Source: Jejuia rubra
GTDB lineage: Bacteria > Bacteroidota > Bacteroidia > Flavobacteriales > Flavobacteriaceae
Length of the DNA stretch: 64,000 nt
Direction of reading: 5' to 3'
Assembly: GCF_042684665.1 (NCBI RefSeq)
Contig: NZ_JBHULY010000028.1
Span: 19,299-83,298 of the forward strand
Part shown: positions 10,001 to 18,300 of the stretch, piece by piece
Layout: every line of letters starts with the position of its first letter
Numbering within the stretch: the first letter of the stretch is position 1
Notes under the pieces: generated by a model
The model's database searches: none
Seen by the model: the letters and a program-made list of their open reading frames with translations, nothing else
What the model was told of the DNA's origin: nothing
Program-made: the position numbers and the translations under genes

Positions 10001-10712
10001 AATCTTCGGTGGTGTAATAATCCGGAATGTCAGCGCGTTTCGGAGCAAATTGCTCAACAATCGGGCCTTTAATAAATGCCACATTGTCCTTATATGCAGA
10101 AACAATATCGTTGGGGTTCTGTTTCGACGTTTCCTTAATCAATTTGAATAAAGAGGTCGGTTTCTCCTTGCCATCAATCACAAATGTCCCATTGAAAATT
10201 TTATGGCGACAATGCTCACTATTCACTTGTGAAAAGCCGAACACCTCGGAATCTGTCAACGGTCGTCCGATTTTTTTAGAAACACCTTCTAAATAAGCCA
10301 CCTCTTCATCGCTTAACGATAACCCTTCCTGCACGTTGTAAGCCGCAATATCCTCAATGTTTAGAATAGGCTCTGGTTCAATTTCAATGGTAAATGATTC
10401 TTGATTCAAACCATCAAACTTCTCCGAAATCATCGGGTCAAAATCATTAAAATCTTTAGAAACCGCTTTAAACTCTTCAATTCTCAAAATACCATCAATT
10501 CCCATGTTTTGGGAAATTTCCACAGCATTGGTACTCCATGGTGTTATCATGGCAGCGCGAGGACCAACAAAAAAAGCATCCAAAAATGCTTGCTCAATTT
10601 TAGGCTGGTTGCCAAAAAGCCATGTCAATTTCGAAATCGTTTCAGAGGATAATTCTTTTGAAGTTTGAATCGCAAAAATCTTATTGTTTACGTTTCCAAA
10701 GAAGTGAATCAT
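7002..10712 (-). CDS. purL: Phosphoribosylformylglycinamidine synthase, single-chain type
   Basis: Fourth step of purine synthesis: converts FGAR, glutamine and ATP to FGAM. At 1236 residues it is the large form, fusing N-terminal, linker, duplicated AIRS-type synthetase and C-terminal glutamine amidotransferase domains. Visible motifs are GFSQVNSEHCRHKIFNG, the ATP-binding region KAETHNFPTTVEPFNGAATG, and the amidotransferase nucleophile in SVGICNGCQLWMEL, with downstream His in TMPHIERSTFQWNW. About 22 residues just before the amidotransferase (roughly 966-987) are encoded by a dispersed intergenic-type repeat (7750-7817), apparently inserted in frame. The gene stands alone. A TATTTTTG -7 element lies 32 bases upstream of the start. 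Confidence 0.96.
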   Translation of the reverse strand: MIHFFGNVNNKIFAIQTSKELSSETISKLTWLFGNQPKIEQAFLDAFFVGPRAAMITPWSTNAVEISQNMGIDGILRIEEFKAVSKDFNDFDPMISEKFDGLNQESFTIEIEPEPILNIEDIAAYNVQEGLSLSDEEVAYLEGVSKKIGRPLTDSEVFGFSQVNSEHCRHKIFNGTFVIDGKEKPTSLFKLIKETSKQNPNDIVSAYKDNVAFIKGPIVEQFAPKRADIPDYYTTEDFDSVISLKAETHNFPTTVEPFNGAATGSGGEIRDRLAGGKGSIPLAGTAVYMTSYSRLEENRPWENGVAERDWLYQTPMDILIKASNGASDFGNKFGQPLICGSVLTFEHEEDARKLGFDKVIMQAGGIGYGKVSQALKDKPKTGDKIVILGGENYRIGMGGAAVSSADTGEFASGIELNAVQRSNPEMQKRAANAVRGMVESEENHIVSIHDHGAGGHLNCLSELVEDTGGKIDLDALPVGDPTLSDKEIIGNESQERMGLVIGEKHLDMLRKIADRERSPMYTVGDVTGDDRFTFQSKTKGNTPMDLAMEDMFGSSPKTVMVDNSVERNYADVDYNPSEFYDYLDQVLQLEAVACKDWLVNKVDRCVGGKVAKQQCAGHLQLPLNNVGVMALDYKGKEGIATSIGHSPISGLINPVAGSRNSITEALTNIIWAPLKDGLKSVSLSANWMWPCKNEGEDARLYEAVKAVSEFSIDLGINVPTGKDSLSMKQKYPNEDVISPGTVIISAAANCNDISKVVEPVLKKNGGDMYYINLSQDSFKLGGSSFAQILNKIGNEAPIVQDAGYVKTVFNTIQDLIRNEQIVAGHDVASGGLITTLLEMCFADNNLGAALDLSALNEKDSFKVLFGENAGIVIQVKDDSVESVLSGSNIDFVNIGKVTESDILSVINDADVFTMTVSRLRDVWYKTSYLLDQKQTANGLAQDRFDNYKNQPLKYKFPKQFTGKLADVIQSVSEESEITTSQTPRNDNKRPKAAILREKGSNSEREMANTMYLAGFDVKDVHMTDLISGRETLEDIQFLGAVGGFSNSDVLGSAKGWAGAIKYNEKAKKAIRNFFNREDTLSVGICNGCQLWMELDLINPDHEIHGKMHHNDSQKHESSFTSVKIQENNSVMLSTLAGSTLGVWISHGEGKFSLPYSEDKYHIVAKYGYEGYPHNPNGSDFNTAMLCDKTGRHLVTMPHIERSTFQWNWAHYPEGRKDEVSPWLEAFVNARKWIEKL
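7750..7817. repeat. Dispersed repeat inserted in frame in purL
   Basis: Bounded by short inverted ends TGTCATT (7754-7760) and AATGACA (7809-7815). The internal series ACGAGGAG..CGACGTGGTAATCTCA matches a repeat fragment in non-coding DNA at 63592-63627 (TGTCATCGCGAAGGAGG..CGACTGTGGCAATCTCA). It encodes a Ser/Thr/Glu-rich, probably flexible segment between the synthetase and amidotransferase domains of PurL. Confidence 0.75.
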
Positions 10713-10743
10713 TACGCTTTAGTTGTGTATGTTTAAGAAAATG

Positions 10744-10751
10744 CAAAAATA
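10744..10751 (-). promoter_or_regulatory. Probable -7 element of the purL promoter
   Basis: On the minus strand this reads TATTTTTG, an exact match to the Bacteroidota TAnnTTTG element, 32 bases before the purL ATG. No clear -33 TTG is seen at the usual distance, so the assignment rests on the -7 box alone. Confidence 0.5.
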
Positions 10752-10836
10752 CACTTTTTTAACGATAGGTTGTTCCTTTTTTACCGAAAGCACAGCCCGT
10801 TATTAACAGTATTTTTAACAACTATTTTATTTGTTT

Positions 10837-10905
10837 GGGCGTTACCCGAAAAGGGTCGGGCCTGCCTACCGGCAGACAGGCTTTCCACTATGTCTTTTTT
10901 GTGCT
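10837..10905. repeat. Dispersed GGGCGTT..CCGGCAG element, copy 1
   Basis: Begins GGGCGTTACCC, continues GGGTCGGGCCTGCCTACCGGC and CTTTCCACTATGTCTTTTTT. The second copy at 63528-63588 keeps the same order of blocks. A related palindrome CCTGCCTGCCGGCAGG also occurs near 63249. Confidence 0.75.
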
Positions 10906-11081
10906 GTCCCGATAGCTATCGGGACCCTAACGCAGGTATCTGCCAAGGTCGTTTTATAACGGCTAAGTCATATTTTTTTTGCCATATGTGTACAGCAAAG
11001 CATGAGTCTTCCGGGGTTCTCAAGATAAACTTTTGAGAAGCCCTATAGGCTACCGTTAAGTTGTACTTAGTGGCGGTAATA

Positions 11082-11130
11082 TTATAACTATTCCTTACTA
11101 ACTCTTACTGCCACTAGTTTTGAAAACTAG
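11082..11130 (+). repeat. Direct repeat left of the T9SS-tagged SusD gene
   Basis: About 49 bases, ending in the 17-base palindrome CTAGTTTTGAAAACTAG. It matches 13553-13601 at all but a few positions and in the same orientation. The pair brackets the SusD-like gene. Confidence 0.8.
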
Positions 11131-11171
11131 GGGAGAGGTGGCAAGTGGAGGTTTTTGCTTAGTTTTTAGTT

Positions 11172-13340
11172 TTAGTATCTAATAATCGATTTTGTATTTC
11201 CATTAAAACGAAGAAAGTATACACCTTTTTCTTGAGCAGATAAATCAATTGTTTTTCCTTTTCCAGAAAGAATTAATCTACCTGTAATATCATAAATTGA
11301 ATATTTAATATTCTCAGAAATTTTAAATATACCAGAAGAAGGGTTGGGGTATACCAACAGATTATCCTCTTTATTAGTAACATCTTTTACAGATAAAACG
11401 ATACTTTCCCAACCAGGGTTTTGAGGAAAACCTTCAGGATATTTTATTCGAAATGGGCGAAAAGGCAACCAATAGTGCTTAGGGTACTCACAAACTCTCA
11501 TAACAAGTTCACTTTCTTGATATCCACCAGCAGTAGCATGATTTTCTGGAAAATTTAATTGCGTTTTTTGTCTATACCTTTCCAAATGTGCTACTCCCCA
11601 ACGACGAATATCTACCCACCTGTGTCCTTCATATGACATTTCTACGGCTCTTTCTCTTCTTAATTCATCCATAAATTTATTGTTATCGGCAACTATATTA
11701 GCATGTACATTAGGAATACCCGCTCGATTACGGAATAAATTAACAGCTTCCTCAGCAGTTAAGTTGTAAGAAGCTGGTGCCGCGGTTGCTCCCTTAGATG
11801 CATGTAGTGCTTCAGCATACATTAAGTACACGTCAGTAAGTCTCATATGCAAACGTACCCCATTAAATTGATCTATTATAGGATTCCATCTGCTATGGTA
11901 CTTACCGTCAACTTTAGGGTAAAATTTAGTCCACATATACCCTGTAGTATTTACTATTCTGATGTTTTCAGCACCAGTACTACGATGAACACCCTTATTA
12001 CTTGAAGATACATACCAAAGTTTGGCAGTTATATGATTTGGATCCTGAGCTCCAGCATCTATAATATCTCCATCAATAATATGCCACCTATAAAAACGTG
12101 GATCACGATTTTCGAAAGGCTTATTAGGGTTGTAAGTTGGCGTGCCAAAATTACCAGAAAGATCATCTTCAATAGAAAGTCCATTAGCCATTCCAAAATT
12201 GTAATGAATATAATTGTGTGTAGCATCAATAAGTTCATACCCAGCAGAACCCGTATGAATCGCTCTAGGTACACCAGATGTCATAAATCTTTCGGCTTGT
12301 CTTTTATCTCCTAAAATTGCTGAAAAGATGAATTCTGTACTTCCTGGCCAAGTGTCCGGTATCGGTGTTTTCCAAAAAACTTCATCGTAATTTGCCCAGG
12401 AAGCTAAAGTGTAAACACCTACATCTTTTAATTTAAGAATTTCTGCAAAAGCATCAACTGCCATATCACATAATTCAATATCATAGTTATACGTATTTAT
12501 CCCAGGACTATTATTATAAAACATTAACGGACTTGCAGCCAGAAGTAAATTTTTACCTTGAAAAGCATACGCTATTCCTTTAGTAAGTTTATTTTTATTG
12601 TTGCCTAATGTAGATGCTCCAAAAGCTTCTTCATCCCAATCTACAGGCAAAAATTCTGCAGCTTTCTTATAGTCTTCATTAGCTAGCAAAGCAACTTCCT
12701 TATATGTTTCTGGACGTGGTGTAGATATCTCTATGTCATCAGCATCAAAAACATCAATAATATAAGGGAAGCGTCCCCAAAACTTCATTATTTCATTATG
12801 AAAAAATGCTCTAAAGAAATACGCTTGGCCAAGAATTACGTCTTTTTCTGCTTGAGTAGCATTTACCAATAGGTCTATATTTTGTATCACAATATTGGCT
12901 CTAAGGATACCATGTATACTGCCGTCCCATAAACCAGGCCTTTGTCTATTAAAACTGTTAGGGTTTTCTAGATTTGCTGAATTGGTCCCAGTTGATCCGA
13001 ACTCAGAATTATAATGATTGTTCAAGTAAATAAAGCTATCATTTAAGACATCCAGAAATCTTCCCGAATCAATTTCCCTACTCGCTTTTGTGGGTCTATC
13101 TACAAAACCATCATCCCCTAAAAGATAATCCTGAAAGGTATGTGCTTGTAGTTCATAAGACACTACTAAGGCATACATCTCTTCTACAAATTCTTGCGAA
13201 CTTTCGAAAGAAGCAAATATAGTTTCTAGATCAAGCTCTAATTGACCAAGGTTAGAAGCCTTACTTGTTGCTGTTTGACCAAAAAGAAAAGGAGAAACAA
13301 CTAAACCAAAAAATAATAGTAAAGTCTTTTTCATAATCAT
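11172..13340 (-). CDS. SusD/RagB-like protein with C-terminal T9SS sorting domain
   Basis: 722 residues. The body is a SusD/RagB glycan- or nutrient-binding fold: helical TPR-like region with EKDVILGQAYFFRAFFHNEI, and the C-terminal block MRLTDVYLMYAEALHASKG followed by ELRRERAVEMSYEGHRWVDI. Ordinary SusD proteins are lipoproteins. Here the signal peptide MKKTLLLFFGLVVSPFLFGQ has no lipobox cysteine, and the last about 60 residues (663-722, VYPNPSSGIFKISE ... GVYFLRFNG) form a type A T9SS sorting domain, implying export and surface attachment by type IX secretion. No SusC partner lies beside it. M3 (13334) is an equally possible start. The gene sits alone between two direct repeats, suggesting acquisition as a cassette (inference). 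Ligand unknown. Confidence 0.85.
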   Translation of the reverse strand: MIMKKTLLLFFGLVVSPFLFGQTATSKASNLGQLELDLETIFASFESSQEFVEEMYALVVSYELQAHTFQDYLLGDDGFVDRPTKASREIDSGRFLDVLNDSFIYLNNHYNSEFGSTGTNSANLENPNSFNRQRPGLWDGSIHGILRANIVIQNIDLLVNATQAEKDVILGQAYFFRAFFHNEIMKFWGRFPYIIDVFDADDIEISTPRPETYKEVALLANEDYKKAAEFLPVDWDEEAFGASTLGNNKNKLTKGIAYAFQGKNLLLAASPLMFYNNSPGINTYNYDIELCDMAVDAFAEILKLKDVGVYTLASWANYDEVFWKTPIPDTWPGSTEFIFSAILGDKRQAERFMTSGVPRAIHTGSAGYELIDATHNYIHYNFGMANGLSIEDDLSGNFGTPTYNPNKPFENRDPRFYRWHIIDGDIIDAGAQDPNHITAKLWYVSSSNKGVHRSTGAENIRIVNTTGYMWTKFYPKVDGKYHSRWNPIIDQFNGVRLHMRLTDVYLMYAEALHASKGATAAPASYNLTAEEAVNLFRNRAGIPNVHANIVADNNKFMDELRRERAVEMSYEGHRWVDIRRWGVAHLERYRQKTQLNFPENHATAGGYQESELVMRVCEYPKHYWLPFRPFRIKYPEGFPQNPGWESIVLSVKDVTNKEDNLLVYPNPSSGIFKISENIKYSIYDITGRLILSGKGKTIDLSAQEKGVYFLRFNGNTKSIIRY

Positions 13341-13716
13341 AAAATTAAAAACGTGTTTTGTAAGATAATTCTATAAATATAGTAAAAAGATTGTAGGTAT
13401 TCAGTCCAATTATGAGAGAAATTTTTACACCTATGTGCCTGATCAATATTTTCCAATTTTTTTATTGATTTTTTTAAGTGTTGATATATACGACCTTATT
13501 ATGGCAAAATATGTAGCATAACCTGTTTGCCTAAAGCTCCCTGACACTTTTTGTTATAACTATTCCTTGCCTACTCTTACGCCACTAGTTTTGAAAACTA
13601 GCGGGAGCGGGGTTTTGAAAACTAGCGGGAGCGGGAGCTTATACTTTAAAAGGCATAGCCATCTGCCAATTTAGCACTAAACAAATATTGGATAGCTATT
13701 TGCTATATTTAATGAA
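13341..13716. other. Spacer with direct repeat and short tandem duplication
   Basis: 376 bases without a gene. It contains the right direct repeat (13553-13601), then a roughly 24-base unit TTTTGAAAACTAGCGGGAGC present twice in tandem (about 13590-13638). No convincing promoter for the rhomboid gene was recognised. Confidence 0.6.
13553..13601 (+). repeat. Direct repeat right of the T9SS-tagged SusD gene
   Basis: Second copy of 11082-11130. It reads TTATAACTATTCCTT, a few variable bases, ACTCTTAC, then GCCACTAGTTTTGAAAACTAG. It is immediately followed by a second partial TTTTGAAAACTAG unit. Confidence 0.8.
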
Positions 13717-14499
13717 ATGGAACAGCAACATTTTAAATTTTCAACAAGGGTTATTGCGTATCCCATACTATTTATACTGACGCTTTGGTTGGTATTTTGG
13801 TTTGAGGTGCGTTTTGGGTTCAATTTTTCCAAGTTTGGCATTTATCCAAGAACGTTATCAGGGCTTATAGGCGTGGTGTTAAGCCCTTTTATACATGGAG
13901 ATATTGAACATTTATATCATAATACAATTCCATTATTTGTACTATCCATGGCACTGTTTTATTTCTACAAACCTATAGCTTGGAGGGTGTTGTTTTTAGG
14001 TATTTTGCTATCAGGTTTTTTAACCTGGTGTATCGGTAGGCCGTCCTATCATATTGGTGCCAGCGGACTGATCTATGTACTGGTGAGTTTTACGTTTTTT
14101 AAAGGTGTTTTTGCTAAACATTTTAGGTTAATAGCTCTGTCGCTTCTGGTGGTTTTCCTTTACGGAAGTATGGTGTGGTACACTTTTCCCATAGAGGAGG
14201 GGATTTCTTGGGAGGGACATTTGGCAGGTCTTATATCTGGGTTTTTGTTCGCTTTGTTTTTTAGAAAACAGATAGCTAAGCCAAAGCGATATGTTTGGGA
14301 GCAAGAAAACTATAATCCAGACGATGATCCTTTTTTAAGGCATTTTGATGAAGATGGGAATTTTATTGATGCCCCCTCTAACTCCCCCGAAGGGGGAGAA
14401 CTGGGAAATACCGATTCGAATCGTACAGTAAACTATATTTTTAAGCCAAGGTCTCAGGGTTTGAATGATGAAGGTAAGGATTCCCCCTTTGGGGGTTAG
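13717..14499 (+). CDS. Rhomboid-family intramembrane serine protease
   Basis: 260-residue inner-membrane protease with six predicted helices. The catalytic dyad is visible: Ser116 in HIGASGLIY and His168 in SWEGHLAGLISGF. His65 and Asn69 in EHLYHNT match the conserved HxxxN of helix 2. The family cleaves membrane-anchored substrates within the bilayer; the substrate is unknown. After the last helix comes a hydrophilic tail (about residues 188-260). Residues 219-228 and 255-260 of that tail, including the stop codon, are encoded by two inverted copies of a palindromic repeat, so the original C-terminus was probably shorter or different. It overlaps the convergent rlmB by 4 bases. Confidence 0.9.
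   Translation: MEQQHFKFSTRVIAYPILFILTLWLVFWFEVRFGFNFSKFGIYPRTLSGLIGVVLSPFIHGDIEHLYHNTIPLFVLSMALFYFYKPIAWRVLFLGILLSGFLTWCIGRPSYHIGASGLIYVLVSFTFFKGVFAKHFRLIALSLLVVFLYGSMVWYTFPIEEGISWEGHLAGLISGFLFALFFRKQIAKPKRYVWEQENYNPDDDPFLRHFDEDGNFIDAPSNSPEGGELGNTDSNRTVNYIFKPRSQGLNDEGKDSPFGG
14371..14400 (+). repeat. REP-like palindromic repeat, copy 1 (inside rhomboid CDS)
   Basis: GCCCCCTCTAACTCCCCCGA followed by AGGGGGAG. It encodes part of the hydrophilic tail of the rhomboid protein. An inverted copy lies 80 bases downstream at 14480-14504. Confidence 0.75.
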
Positions 14500-14504
14500 G
14501 GGGC
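14480..14504 (-). repeat. REP-like palindromic repeat, copy 2 (holds both stop codons)
   Basis: Read on the minus strand, GCCCCCTAACCCCCAAAGGG then GGAAT: the same unit as 14371-14400 in inverted orientation. The stop codons of the rhomboid gene (TAG 14497-14499) and of rlmB (minus-strand TAA 14496-14498) both lie inside it. Its GC stem could act as a bidirectional terminator. Confidence 0.75.
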
Positions 14505-15236
14505 TGTTCTCTGTCTTACAACTTCATACAAAAAAGCACCACAGGCTACAGATACATTGAGTGACTCGATATCTCCAAACAGTGGTAATTTGGCTTTTTC
14601 ATCTACAACTTTAAGGGTAGAGGGGTTAATGCCCCGACCCTCGGATCCCATGATGATAGCACATGGTTCTTTAAATGATAGATCGTAAAGGAGTGCATCT
14701 GTCTTTTCAGTTGCTGCAATAACTTTAATGCCTGAGGCTTGCATATAAAACACGGCATCCTTGATGTGATCCACTTTACAAATAGGTACTTTGAAAACCG
14801 CGCCGGCACTGGTTTTAATCGTATCGCCATTTATAGGTGCACCGCCTTTCTTTTGAATAATAATGCCATTAACACCCGTACAATCGGCCGTTCTAATGAT
14901 GGCACCAAAATTCCTGACATCGCTGAGCTGATCAAGTAAAAGGAATAGTGGTGTTTTACCACTTTCAACTACGTTTATTACCAAATCCTCTAGATTATGG
15001 AAGGCAATAGGTGATATATTCGCTACGGCACCTTGATGGTTCTTTTTAGTGAGCCTATTTAACTTTTCAATGGGTACGTAGGAACTGTTAATGGCATGCT
15101 TTCTTAGCAATGATTCCAGCTCCGTAGACAATTCACCTCTAAGACCTTTTTGCAGAAAGACTTTATCAATGGTTTCGCCAGAATTTATGGCTTCAATAAT
15201 AGCTCTTAGGCCGAATATTTGGGTTTGGTTTTGCAT
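14496..15236 (-). CDS. rlmB: 23S rRNA (guanosine-2'-O)-methyltransferase, SpoU family
   Basis: 246 residues. The N-terminal RNA-binding substrate domain is IFGLRAIIEAINSGETIDKV. The SPOUT trefoil-knot methyltransferase follows, with motif 1 LDQLSDVRNFGAIIRTADCTG, motif 2 IIMGSEGRGINPST and motif 3 SLNVSVACGAFLYEVVRQR. RlmB methylates G2251 in the ribosomal P-loop. TrmH is the related alternative, but the N-terminal domain and length fit RlmB. Converges with the rhomboid gene. Confidence 0.92.
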   Translation of the reverse strand: MQNQTQIFGLRAIIEAINSGETIDKVFLQKGLRGELSTELESLLRKHAINSSYVPIEKLNRLTKKNHQGAVANISPIAFHNLEDLVINVVESGKTPLFLLLDQLSDVRNFGAIIRTADCTGVNGIIIQKKGGAPINGDTIKTSAGAVFKVPICKVDHIKDAVFYMQASGIKVIAATEKTDALLYDLSFKEPCAIIMGSEGRGINPSTLKVVDEKAKLPLFGDIESLNVSVACGAFLYEVVRQRTAP

Positions 15237-15353
15237 GGGGTAAATTTAAGGTTTTCTAAATTGTTTGGCACCTGCCATTTTTCCAACTTTATACATTAAG
15301 CGAAAATCTTAACTATGGTTTTTTTCAACCTTTAAATGAAGGATCAGAGTTGA

Positions 15354-18300
15354 TCAGTTGCAAACAATTAATTTGGCAGAGCTATTAATTGAAATAATAT
15401 AAACGCCCGAAGCAATTGAAGATGGTAAGTCTATACGGGTGGTTCGGCTTAATTCATCATATTGAACGTTCTCAATTTCTATTCGGCCTCCTCTTATATC
15501 AAAGAGTGTAAAGTTATCAGTTGGTTGCGTATTTGAGATATTTATAACGCCTTCAGATATTGGATTAGGGTATATTTTTACTTCACCTTCTTGGTTAATT
15601 TGTTTTGCACTGAAATAAGGTAATGCATGACTGACCACCTCCTTGCCAATTTTTTCCCCAATAAGCCTTCCGGGAATGTCATCCGCAGGAGGATGAATAC
15701 CTCCCCATATTCTTGAGAGACTACATTGGTCTGAAGCATCACGGTAGGTTGCCCATTGTAACTTCACGTCCACAGAGGGGCCTTCTTCAAAAACTAAGAA
15801 TTCATTTTTCTTCGCGATGAACTCTCCAACACCGCCGGGAAAGTATTCATCTCCTGTGATTAGGGTCATGATTTCCGCTGCTGCCCTAGAGTATGTGGAA
15901 TGTCCCGATACAAAACCTGCAAAAGGGGGCGTCACAAAAGAGGGTCTTTGATACGGCCACCAATCTTCGGCCAAAATCCAACCAACACCTGCCGTATCGG
16001 TCTTGGGGTCATTAATGAAGTCATGGCCTCTCCATGTATATAATTTTATTTTACCAATATTTTCTTGCATGTTCCCCTCAAGTGGATCTCCGGCTTCTAC
16101 TAACTCTATATAACCTTCTATAAGAGGAATGCCACCAATATTATAATTAGATTTGGATGGATCAGTACTTTGTCCGTTTTCAGCCATATAACGAATTGCA
16201 GAAATAGGTCGAACATAATCGTACCAACCTTTAACACTCCAGGCGGCAATAGCCGAATCGTGCATGCCACCTCCCAAAATAAAATAAGATTTGACGTCCC
16301 ATTCAAGGTTATCCAAAGTTTCCCCCTCACCCATAATTCTTTTATCTAAATCTGGATGATCGCTTACATAATTTAGGATAGTAAACCAATGTCCCGGTGG
16401 TGTTTCAGAATCTGGTCCATCAGCCCAAAACTCCGCCAAAACTCTTGCGTAATCACCGCGTGGTACCATCTGAGCAGGATAGGGTGCATTGGTGATGGGG
16501 TTGATCGATCGTCCCGTTCCTATATCTCCTCCTTCCAAAAGGTTGTAAAAATTGGGATATCCTGAAAAATTCTCAGGGAATAAACTACTATTGATATTTC
16601 CAATGGAAGCGGGGGATATATCCCACAATACATTGTCTGCTGGATCCAGATGCGCTCCCCATACGGACACAAGGACATTGCCCCACTTATAAGCGTCACT
16701 TTCAGCGGATTGGGAAGTTAGGCTGAGGTAGGGTGGAGGGCCCGGATCGTGATATACTTTATAATTGTTTCCATTTCTTTGGAGTTCTGTTCTTAAGGTT
16801 TCATTCAAAGAAAATGGCACTACATTGCCCCATTCTGGGCTCAAAAACTCTATTGCGGTATTATCAGTGACTAAATTGCCGCTTTGGTCGATAAATACAT
16901 CTAGCAGTAACGGTTGCCATCTATTTCCATCAACAATTTTAGAATTTCCATCTTCATAAGGCACTAAGGCAGGATTAATGCTGCTATAGTATTGATTGCC
17001 ATAATCATTCGTTTCATTGGCGCCATCGCTTAATCCAAAATCAATTATTCTTGAGGCTATGTAGTTGCCTAAGGCAATTGGATCACCGTCGCTATAGTCT
17101 AATTTTGTGTTGCTTGGATTAAGCTCAAGTAACAACATTAAACCTTCCATAATATCTGAAGTTTCATCAAATTTTGGTGAATTCCTAAAGCGATGCTTTA
17201 AAATGTTGTACACAGCATAACTGATAGTTTTTACCTGAGCGTCTAATTTTTCTTCTTCATTATCAAAACTAGGTATTTTAGTTGCGTCATACTCATCGGA
17301 GAAATATGGGGTGGACGTGTCCAAGTTATACAGCGCCCAAGCATCATACATCGCTATGCTGGTATGAAACAGGTTTCTTGCATGAACTGTAGGTCGTGCA
17401 AAATCATTCCGAATAGCTTCCAATAACACCTCATTCCATAATCTTGCAACCGAGTGTTTGTTTGTCGTACTTGGAGCATAGGATATGTCAACAGAAAGAT
17501 TTACTTCTTGTGTGGAGCAATCACCATCCTGGGCCACAAGCCTGACTGTACCTTTGTCTGCAATGCCCCATTCAATTGAAATTGAATTTGAATTAGGTTC
17601 TGATATTAGGCTCCCGTTTTCGACTGTCCATTCATACTGGGAGTAGATATCAGAAGGTACTGTGTAGTCGTGAATGCTAAGAGGTGAAGGGGTAGTGGTG
17701 CCTGTGATACTTGGTCCGGTTAAGTATGTGCATGAATTGTCATTCTGTGTGGCCTCACTATTATAGTTGCAGGCGTTTACGTCCGTACAACCAAAAATAG
17801 GCGTGATATCTGTATTGTCTATAAAGGTAATGCCTTCATTTTCTGTTAGTAAAATGGTATTGTTGGCTGGTATGTTAAAATAAGTTTCTTCTAATCCATT
17901 TGGCCATTTCACTGAAATTTCATCAATAGTAGAGGCTTTTTCTATACCAAAATGCACAGGTGTAACAGATTGAGACAAGAACCTTGATCCGTGATATAAA
18001 CGTTGTTGGTTATTATTGTTACTTTTAAGTTTTACAATACTTCCAAAGGCATTTTTGTTGGAAATTGTTCCTTCTAGGACAATTTTTACCCAATTGTTGT
18101 CACCGTCCAAAGTATTCTCATAAAACTGTAGATTACTTTCAAAATCTCCAACGATTAAGTCTAAATCGCCATCATTATCAAAATCAAAATCGGCTATACA
18201 CTTGCTAATTGTCGTTCTACCGAAATCCGAGAAATTTGAACTTTGGTTTTCAAAAGCTCTGTTATTATTTCCGCTGGGAACATTTTTAAAATAATAATTT

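Larger units (their letters stand above)
10713..11171. other. Repeat-rich spacer between purL and the lone SusD-like gene
   Basis: 459 bases without a credible gene. It holds the purL -7 box, a dispersed element at 10837-10905 (containing a CCTGCCTaCCGGCAGaCAGG palindrome) that recurs at 63528-63588, the palindrome TCCCGATAGCTATCGGGA (10907-10924), a hairpin near 11020-11040 and the left direct repeat 11082-11130. The 88-codon open frame across 10770-11036 is made largely of these repeats and is not counted as a gene. Confidence 0.7.

Noticed and set aside
10770..11036. 88-codon open frame on the plus strand
   Set aside because: Composed mostly of dispersed repeats and palindromes; no family signal or start context.
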